DNA from: Clostridia bacterium
GTDB taxonomy: Bacteria; Bacillota; Clostridia; Christensenellales; Borkfalkiaceae
Length of the DNA stretch: 44,466 nt
Direction of reading: 5' to 3'
NCBI GenBank assembly: GCA_017415505.1
Contig: JAFQGG010000018.1
Coordinates: forward strand, 1 to 44,466
Positions within the stretch are counted from its first letter, which is position 1. Each line of letters begins with the position of its first letter. The translations under genes and the position numbers were made by a program. The notes beneath the pieces are model-generated. The model did not search any database and had not been told where the DNA came from. It saw nothing but the letters and a program-made list of their open reading frames with translations. Below are positions 39,819 to 44,466 of the stretch, in pieces.

Positions 39819-39905
39819 GCTCTATCACGCCAATCGGTTGAAATTTTTCCGTCTTTTGTGACATAGCCAATATATAAGAAAATAAAAAAGAAAGGAGGAA
39901 AGAAT

Positions 39906-41174
39906 ATGGTATCTGTAAACAATATTCTTGCTTCGTGGCTCAACTATTTGCCCACGATCCTTGCCGCCGTGACCGGTACTTTGCTCCTTATCGCCTTTTT
40001 CGTCGGTTTGAAAAAGGGCGTGAGAAGAGTAAGCTGGGCAGGCGCGGTGTGGCTTGCTTCCGCACTCGTGTTCTTTGCGTTGCAAGCAAAGCTCGGGGAC
40101 AAAATCGAGGTGTTTTTAAGTCCGTTCGTTTCGAAATTCGTGACGGCGGAACTCGTTTCGCACGCGTGCTCGTTTATCCTTGCAATTGCAACCGTGCTCG
40201 CCGCACTCTTGATCAACGGACTTTTGAGTTTGATTTTCCGTCCGCGCGTGGCGTATAAAAACAAGCAGTCGGACGCGCATACCTTGGACGAGGACGGCGT
40301 GGAATACGACGAGGATTACGAGGACTACGACGATTACGAGGATTACGAATCGCGCAGAGAACCCGTTCGTTCGGGCTGTCAAACGCCGAGCGTGTTCGGG
40401 CGCATTTTGGGTTCGATCATGTGCATGATCAATATGGCGTCCATTTTAATCGTGATTTACGGCGTGTTGATATTCGCGCTTGAAGCGACGCCCCTCGGCT
40501 CGCATCAAGCGTTGCAACCGCTCTACGAAGCGAAACTGTTCGGCGTGACGGTAATGCCTCTTGCCAGCGCGTACGCTTCCCGCTTTGCCATGGATACTTT
40601 CGTCATGGGGATTTTGGTCGCGTTTGCCTGCAAAGGGAATAAGAACGGACTTTTGGAAACCATTCGCGTGTTGATCGTCAACGTGGGCAGTATCGTAGCG
40701 GTGATTTTGTGCTTCTACTTGCCCTTCTCCAAATACGCGGGCGAGGGCGGAAACTATTTCCTGCATACGCTCGTGGACCGTTGCCAAGTACCCGTAAACG
40801 CGTTGTTGGGCGAATCCGCGGCGGCGTTCGTGCCCGTCGTTTCGAAAATCGTTTCGGGATTCCTGCTTGCCGTGGCGGTAGTGGTCGTGGTATTGCTGTT
40901 GAATTGGTTGCTGAAAAAGTTGGTGGATATCGTGGAGAACGTGGGCTTCTTGCGCGTAATTGACGGCGCGCTGTCGGGCGTTGCGTATCTTATTATCGGT
41001 ATCGTCGTCGTGTTGGCGGTTTGGATCGTTTGGTATATCTTGGCGCGCGTGGGCGTGTTCAACGTCACCGAACTCTTCTCCGAGGGCGCGGTGCTTTCCA
41101 ACGGCATTTTCAAGGCGTGCGAAGTGTACGTCGAACCGTTCTTGCAAACGGTGAAGGGTTGGTTCGTTAAATAA
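39906..41174 (+). CDS. CvpA-like polytopic membrane protein with acidic loop
   Basis: The 422-residue protein has about eight membrane helices. The N-terminal part (LIAFFVGLKKGVRRVSWAGA) and the repeat-like later segments resemble CvpA/colicin V production family proteins. Between the second and third helix groups is a very acidic, Tyr-rich loop (about residues 118-150; EYDEDYEDYDDYEDYE). An AAAGGAGGAAAG box precedes the ATG. Function is unknown; the CvpA link is tentative. It lies 87 bp after glnS and ends at a strong hairpin. Confidence 0.7.
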   Translation: MVSVNNILASWLNYLPTILAAVTGTLLLIAFFVGLKKGVRRVSWAGAVWLASALVFFALQAKLGDKIEVFLSPFVSKFVTAELVSHACSFILAIATVLAALLINGLLSLIFRPRVAYKNKQSDAHTLDEDGVEYDEDYEDYDDYEDYESRREPVRSGCQTPSVFGRILGSIMCMINMASILIVIYGVLIFALEATPLGSHQALQPLYEAKLFGVTVMPLASAYASRFAMDTFVMGILVAFACKGNKNGLLETIRVLIVNVGSIVAVILCFYLPFSKYAGEGGNYFLHTLVDRCQVPVNALLGESAAAFVPVVSKIVSGFLLAVAVVVVVLLLNWLLKKLVDIVENVGFLRVIDGALSGVAYLIIGIVVVLAVWIVWYILARVGVFNVTELFSEGAVLSNGIFKACEVYVEPFLQTVKGWFVK

Positions 41175-41196
41175 CCCCTAATAATATATAATAAGG

Positions 41197-41225
41197 AAGC
41201 GGGCTTTGTTAGTCAAAGCCCGCTT
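41197..41225. terminator. Hairpin terminator shared by two converging genes
   Basis: AAGCGGGCTTTG / CAAAGCCCGCTT, 12 bp, then AAATAATTTTT on the plus strand. It lies after the CvpA-like gene and includes the stop codon of the converging phospholipase-like gene. Confidence 0.8.
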
Positions 41226-41989
41226 AAATAATTTTTGCCGAATAACGCCCGCGGTAGCGGGGTTTTGTTTTTCATGCAAGAGAGGAATTCTTCGAAAAGG
41301 AGTACGGCGGTTTGTACCGCCTCTTGGAAGAGTTCTTTCCCCCCGTCCGTTCTCACCGTTTGCGGGTCGCTCGGTGGCGACCACGCCCCGTTGTGTGCGT
41401 TGCAAAGCGCGTCCGTGCGCTTGCTTGAAAATAGGAGCGAGGATAGGGGCAGGTGTGCGTGGAACAGGGTAATCGCCCGTTGAAAAGCCGTCTTTTTCAA
41501 GGGCGGTAAACCAAGGTAGGCGACGATTGCGCCGTAGAGTTGGAATAGCTCCTCCCGCTCGTGCGGGGCGGGCGGTTTTTGGAAATACTGCGCGTGCGCC
41601 GTTTCCCTTTGCAAAAAGCAATCGAGCGCCTGTTCTATGCGCGAATGGCGCAAAGGGGATTTCCCCGCGTGCGCGTACACGAACGGGTGGAAAACGGTAT
41701 CGGTAGCGTAATGGGTGAGAAAGCCGAGCGAATAGGCGAGAATGGGGGTGCTTCGCGAGGCGAACGCCTTGCAAACGACGCTCGCGGCGTAACCGCCCCG
41801 TCGGTGTAAAATAGAGCCGAGATTGCGCGGGGAAGAACCGTTGAAAACGGGGTAAAAGAACCCGAAATCCGCGCCCTGCGCGCCGAAATAATAGAGCCGT
41901 AAATGCGGTTGAAGATTCTCTTGAAGGGCGCGGGAGAGTCTAAAATACGCCTCGTGCGCCACGAGATAGTGCGTGTAGGAAGCAGGCAT
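41213..41989 (-). CDS. Zinc-dependent phospholipase C family protein
   Basis: The 258-residue protein starts MPASYTHYLVAHEAY and has GAQGADFGFFYPVF and LGFLTHYATDTVFHPFVYAH, the His/Asp metal-binding pattern of the zn_dep_PLPC family found in many Clostridia. No signal peptide is visible, so it is probably cytoplasmic and its true substrate is unknown. No clear ribosome-binding site precedes the ATG. Its stop codon lies in the loop region of the shared terminator. One copy of the GGGGCAGGT motif (41446-41465) is inside the coding sequence. Confidence 0.82.
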   Translation of the reverse strand: MPASYTHYLVAHEAYFRLSRALQENLQPHLRLYYFGAQGADFGFFYPVFNGSSPRNLGSILHRRGGYAASVVCKAFASRSTPILAYSLGFLTHYATDTVFHPFVYAHAGKSPLRHSRIEQALDCFLQRETAHAQYFQKPPAPHEREELFQLYGAIVAYLGLPPLKKTAFQRAITLFHAHLPLSSLLFSSKRTDALCNAHNGAWSPPSDPQTVRTDGGKELFQEAVQTAVLLFEEFLSCMKNKTPLPRALFGKNYLSGL

Positions 41990-42069
41990 AGAGTAAGTAT
42001 GCGCAAAAAAAGGGAAAGTACGCGCGCGGAAAAAAAGTAAGAAAAGTGAAAAAATGCGCGCGTATTCTG

Positions 42070-42098
42070 TTTACTATTTTTTCAAAATATGTTATAAT
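42070..42098 (+). promoter_or_regulatory. Promoter of the ferredoxin gene
   Basis: TTTACT, 17-bp spacer, TATAAT with an extended TGT before the -10. Confidence 0.7.
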
Positions 42099-42133
42099 AA
42101 AAATATAGAGAATAAGTTTGGGAGGTAATCAAC

Positions 42134-42304
42134 ATGGCACATAAAATTTCCGATGCTTGCGTTGCTTGCGGTGCTTGCGCGGCGAGCTGTCCCGTAGACG
42201 CGATTGCTTTGGGCGATAACGGTATCTACGTGATCGGTGACGCTTGCGTAGATTGCGGTGCTTGCGAAGGCGAATGCCCCGTTGGAGCAATTTCGGAAGA
42301 ATAA
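42134..42304 (+). CDS. 2[4Fe-4S] ferredoxin
   Basis: This 56-residue protein has two CxxCxxCxxxCP motifs: CVACGACAASCPV near the start and CVDCGACEGECPV near the end, each holding one [4Fe-4S] cluster. It is the classical small clostridial ferredoxin, a cytoplasmic low-potential electron carrier. A GGGAGGT box precedes the ATG. It has its own promoter and terminator. Confidence 0.96.
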   Translation: MAHKISDACVACGACAASCPVDAIALGDNGIYVIGDACVDCGACEGECPVGAISEE

Positions 42305-42320
42305 TCCCGAAAAAAAGAGA

Positions 42321-42349
42321 AAAAAACGCCGAGTGCTCGGCGTTTTTTT
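42321..42349. terminator. Bidirectional terminator between ferredoxin and the small amphipathic protein
   Basis: AACGCCGAG / CTCGGCGTT stem with A/T runs on both sides, ending in T7 on the plus strand. A second hairpin, CGCGACTCCCT / AGGGAGTCGCG, follows at 42358-42385. Confidence 0.88.
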
Positions 42350-42419
42350 CATTTTGTCGCGACTCCCTTGGTATAGGGAGTCGCGTTTTGCAAACGATTG
42401 TCGGATTATATTGCTTTGG

Positions 42420-42584
42420 TTAAGCTTCTCCGTCGTTTGCGTTGGCTCGGTCGAGGAACGCGCCCGTTTTTTCGGCAACGGGCAACAGCTTCTTGATCAG
42501 ACCGAGCGCGAGTTTGTGGAGTAGCCCCGCAAGGAGCACGTCCACACCCAAAAGGCGCAACAACTTCAAAAATACGGTTTTCAT
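42420..42584 (-). CDS. Small amphipathic protein, 54 residues
   Basis: The ATG at 42584 has AAGGAG 9 nt upstream. The peptide is MKTVFLKLLRLLGVDVLLAG followed by LLHKLALGLIKKLLPVAEKT and an acidic end (FLDRANANDGEA). The Leu/Lys-rich first 40 residues form one or two amphipathic or membrane helices. A longer frame up to 42713 exists but its extra part is low-quality and spans the promoter. A good promoter lies at 42686-42713. Function is unknown; a membrane-associated peptide is likely. Confidence 0.65.
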   Translation of the reverse strand: MKTVFLKLLRLLGVDVLLAGLLHKLALGLIKKLLPVAEKTGAFLDRANANDGEA

Positions 42585-42685
42585 AAGCAAAACTCCTTTT
42601 CCGATATTTTTTCGGTCGTGCCGCGTAGGCGTTTGCGCCGTGCGTGGGGAAAAGCGGGGAGTGACTTTTCGTCCGTCGCACGGGT

Positions 42686-42713
42686 AGTATACCACGGATT
42701 TTCCGTTTGTCAA
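42686..42713 (-). promoter_or_regulatory. Sigma-A promoter of the small amphipathic protein gene
   Basis: On the minus strand TTGACA, 16-bp spacer, TATACT; leader of about 95 nt. Confidence 0.75.
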
Positions 42714-42762
42714 GAGAGTACTGTCATCTTTTTTCGAAAAAATTTTTTCTTATCGCATAGAC

Positions 42763-42791
42763 TTGACTTTTTGCGGGAATGGTTGTATAAT
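42763..42791 (+). promoter_or_regulatory. Sigma-A promoter of ruvCA
   Basis: TTGACT, 17-bp spacer, TATAAT, 38 bp before the ruvC ATG. Confidence 0.85.
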
Positions 42792-42829
42792 AGATAATAA
42801 GGAAGTATACGCAAAAAGAGGAAAAGAGC

Positions 42830-43468
42830 ATGATTATTTTGGGCATAGACCCGGGGTTGGCAACGCTGGGGTACGGCGTAATCGAAAAGGACGCGCGGGG
42901 AAACTGTCGCGCCGTCGATTGCGGGGTGGTACTTACGCCCAAAGAAGAGAGCTTGCCCGTTCGTCTTGCCATGCTCGAAGAGGGAATCCAAAAAATTTTG
43001 GATAAATATCACCCCGAGGAAGTGGCGGTGGAAGAGTTGTTTTTCTCCAAGAATATCACGACGGGTATCGCGGTGGCGCACGCGCGCGGCGTGGCGTTGC
43101 TCGCGTGCGTGAAGTATTGCGGAAAGCTGTACGAGTACACCCCCATGCAAATTAAACAGGCGTTGACGGGGTACGGAAAAGCGGATAAGAAACAAATCCA
43201 AACGGTAGTCGCCTCGCTTTTGAAATTGAAAAGTATCCCCAAGCCCGACGACGCGGCGGACGCGCTCGGCGTGGCGTTGTGCCACGCGTTCACGAGTCGG
43301 TTCGGGGACTTGTTCGCCGTCGGGAACATGACGAGAACGAAAGGGAAGAACACGGGCGGGGGCGCGGAAGCGCAAATGCTCGCCGAAGCGGAGCGTCGTA
43401 AAATGGCGCGAATAGCGAAAGCTAAGGCAAAAGCGCAAGAAAAGGAGAAGGAGAAGAAAGAAGAATGA
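42830..43468 (+). CDS. ruvC: Holliday junction endodeoxyribonuclease RuvC
   Basis: The 212-residue protein has IILGIDPGLATLGYGVIEKD with the first catalytic Asp, AVEELFFSKNITTGIAVAHARG with a catalytic Glu, and KPDDAADALGVALCHA with the last acidic pair. RuvC cuts Holliday junctions with RuvAB. The normal enzyme ends near residue 165; here a Lys/Glu/Ala-rich tail of about 45 residues follows, probably disordered or helical. It overlaps ruvA by 4 bp (ATGA). Confidence 0.97.
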   Translation: MIILGIDPGLATLGYGVIEKDARGNCRAVDCGVVLTPKEESLPVRLAMLEEGIQKILDKYHPEEVAVEELFFSKNITTGIAVAHARGVALLACVKYCGKLYEYTPMQIKQALTGYGKADKKQIQTVVASLLKLKSIPKPDDAADALGVALCHAFTSRFGDLFAVGNMTRTKGKNTGGGAEAQMLAEAERRKMARIAKAKAKAQEKEKEKKEE

Positions 43469-44073
43469 TAGCGTATCTCAAAGGCAGGGTATTGACGATC
43501 ACGGCGGAAACGGCGATTTTGGAAGTGAACGGCGTGGGGTATGAAATATATTGCTCGGGCGGAGCGTTTCGTAAACTCGTGCAAGGGGAAATGGCGGAAC
43601 TGCACACCTATTTACAGGTCAAAGAGGACGGCGTAACGCTGTTCGGGTTTGCCTCTCCGAAAGAAAAAGAACTGTTTTTGAAAGTCATTTCGGTATCGGG
43701 CGTCGGTCCGAAGTTAGGGATTGCCGTTTTGACGGGGCTTACCGCGGACGAATTCATGCAAGCGATTGCAACGGCGGACGTCAAGCGGTTGAGCGCGGTA
43801 AAAGGCTTGGGCAAAAAGACCGCGGAAAAAATCGTTTTAGAACTGCACGGAAAGATTTCGGCGGCGGAGGTCATGAGCGCGAGCGGCGACGACCCGACGG
43901 TATCGCCCGTCGGCGGGGTAACGGTATCCGCGCAAGACGAAGAAGCGGTATCCGCGCTCATGGGCTTAGGCTTCACGAAAAGCGAAAGCGTGCAAGCCGT
44001 CAAACGCGCGCGCGACTCAGGCGCGGTGACGGTGGAGGAAGTGATACGGAGGGCGTTGCAAGGCGGTATGTAA
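43465..44073 (+). CDS. ruvA: Holliday junction branch migration protein RuvA
   Basis: The 202-residue protein has domain I (MIAYLKGRVLTITAETAILEVNGVGYEI), the two helix-hairpin-helix motifs (VSGVGPKLGIAVLTGL, VKGLGKKTAEKIVLEL) and a C-terminal domain III (AVSALMGLGFTKSESVQAVK) that binds RuvB. Length is normal. It is translationally coupled to ruvC. The expected ruvB does not follow at once; instead a structured repeat block starts within 25 bp. Confidence 0.97.
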   Translation: MIAYLKGRVLTITAETAILEVNGVGYEIYCSGGAFRKLVQGEMAELHTYLQVKEDGVTLFGFASPKEKELFLKVISVSGVGPKLGIAVLTGLTADEFMQAIATADVKRLSAVKGLGKKTAEKIVLELHGKISAAEVMSASGDDPTVSPVGGVTVSAQDEEAVSALMGLGFTKSESVQAVKRARDSGAVTVEEVIRRALQGGM

Positions 44074-44094
44074 CCCCCCCCCTTGTAAAACGGT

Positions 44095-44221
44095 GTAAAA
44101 CAAAGAATCCGCTTCGTAATACGGCGTTGGACTGCGTTTTTCCTCGCTCGTTTACGCCAAGTAAACTCCCGTCGGAAAAGCCTCGTCCGCCTTGTCTTAC
44201 TCGCGTCTTGCTTTGTTTTAC
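44095..44221 (+). repeat. Structured repeat element, unit 1
   Basis: Ends GTAAAACAAAG and CTTTGTTTTAC are perfect inverted repeats (11 bp). Inside, GGAC/GTCC, TTTTCC/GGAAAA and GTTTAC-GCCAA-GTAAAC stems nest around the linkers TCGCTC and TCCCGTC. No gene is seen; the open frame across it is a shadow of the repeat. Confidence 0.8.
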
Positions 44222-44246
44222 TTCGGTTTATTCGTGCGGGTCGGTA

Positions 44247-44358
44247 AACGCAAAGAATCCGCTTCGCATTTCGTCGTCGCGCTGTGGCAACCCTCGGTCA
44301 TTTACGATTAGTAAACTCCCTCGGGTTTTCTCACGCAAAGCGCGGTTTGCTTTGCGTT
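44247..44358 (+). repeat. Structured repeat element, unit 2
   Basis: Ends AACGCAAAG and CTTTGCGTT are perfect inverted repeats. Inside, GCGC/GCGC, GTG/CAC, AACCC/GGGTT and TTTAC-GATTA-GTAAA stems nest in the same order as unit 1. AAAGAATCCGCTTCG is identical in both units. Confidence 0.8.
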
Positions 44359-44401
44359 CGGGCATCGCAAACGCGGGATAATGCGTTTGCTTATCTCGTC
44401 C

Positions 44402-44464
44402 CTACAAGGCGTTATCAACGCCTTGCTTAACGGGCAACTCGTCCTCGCGCTCCTCGAACTGCTT
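44402..44464 (-). CDS. Possible C-terminus of an unidentified protein (partial)
   Basis: On the minus strand the last bases read KQFEEREDELPVKQGVDNAL and stop at 44402. The charged, protein-like composition suggests the end of a gene that starts outside the window. The opposite strand is also open from an ATG at 44381, so this call is weak. Confidence 0.3.
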   Translation of the reverse strand, partial: KQFEEREDELPVKQGVDNAL

Positions 44465-44466
44465 GC

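Noticed and set aside
44127-44381. 84-codon frame with SFTPSKLP / SFTISKLP repeats
   Set aside because: It crosses two copies of the structured intergenic repeat; the peptide similarity follows from the DNA repeat.

Overview
The window looks like chromosomal DNA from a strictly anaerobic, spore-forming Firmicute (class Clostridia), probably an uncultured gut lineage. The evidence is sporulation and germination genes (spoIIR, sleB, ypeB), rubrerythrin, a 2[4Fe-4S] ferredoxin, formate-tetrahydrofolate ligase, many lipoproteins, and near-consensus sigma-A promoters with 16-18 bp spacers. A closer taxonomic placement is a guess; the serine-rich lipoprotein start, the SipW-type surface proteins and the structured intergenic repeats recall Christensenellales-like gut genomes.

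Layout. 1-140: right end of an IS3-family element. 177-5771: two surface lipoprotein genes on the minus strand, separated by a repeat-rich intergenic block. 5997-10243 (plus): split TSUP transporter, Ppx/GppA phosphatase, Maf and an MreB-like protein. 10291-11209 (minus): rubrerythrin followed by two small genes. 11384-15653 (plus): trmL, then spoIIR-sleB-ypeB, interrupted by a 650 bp block of palindromic repeats. 15802-16348: Fur-family regulator and tRNA-Gly(CCC). 16497-19404: a structured leader RNA with a terminator ahead of a BspA-like leucine-rich-repeat surface protein and a 40-residue peptide gene. 19591-28263: a cell-surface fibre-type locus with a SipW-like signal peptidase, five TasA/camelysin-like small proteins and a 1543-residue adhesin-like protein. 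28423-31042 (minus): a polar amino-acid ABC transporter plus a YerC/TrpR-like regulator. 31268-36195: a large lipoprotein, a metallophosphoesterase and GlyRS. 36438-41174 (plus): fhs, glnS and a CvpA-like membrane protein. 41213-44073: zinc-dependent phospholipase C-like protein, ferredoxin, a small amphipathic protein, ruvC and ruvA. 44074-44466: a structured repeat array.

Most notable observations. (1) The ABC-transporter substrate-binding lipoprotein is circularly permuted: its usual C-terminal part comes first and its usual N-terminal part last. (2) The LRR gene has a roughly 170-nt leader with a 16-position closing helix, two inner helices, an intrinsic terminator and two possible alternative pairings, which is riboswitch-like and not of a class I recognise. 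(3) Dispersed repeats at 44095-44358 and about 13275-13345 keep the same fold with compensating base changes. A second family, bounded by TTAACCATGGTTAA palindromes, lies at about 1836-2162 and 13362-13881. (4) The SipW/TasA-like operon holds five paralogues and a giant protein with a His/Cys-rich array. (5) A terminator hairpin hides the spoIIR ribosome-binding site, and a possible sigma-F promoter would start transcripts past the occluding arm.

The many long open frames antisense to real genes were judged to be shadows caused by strongly biased codon use. All functional calls come from reading motifs by eye; no database search was run.
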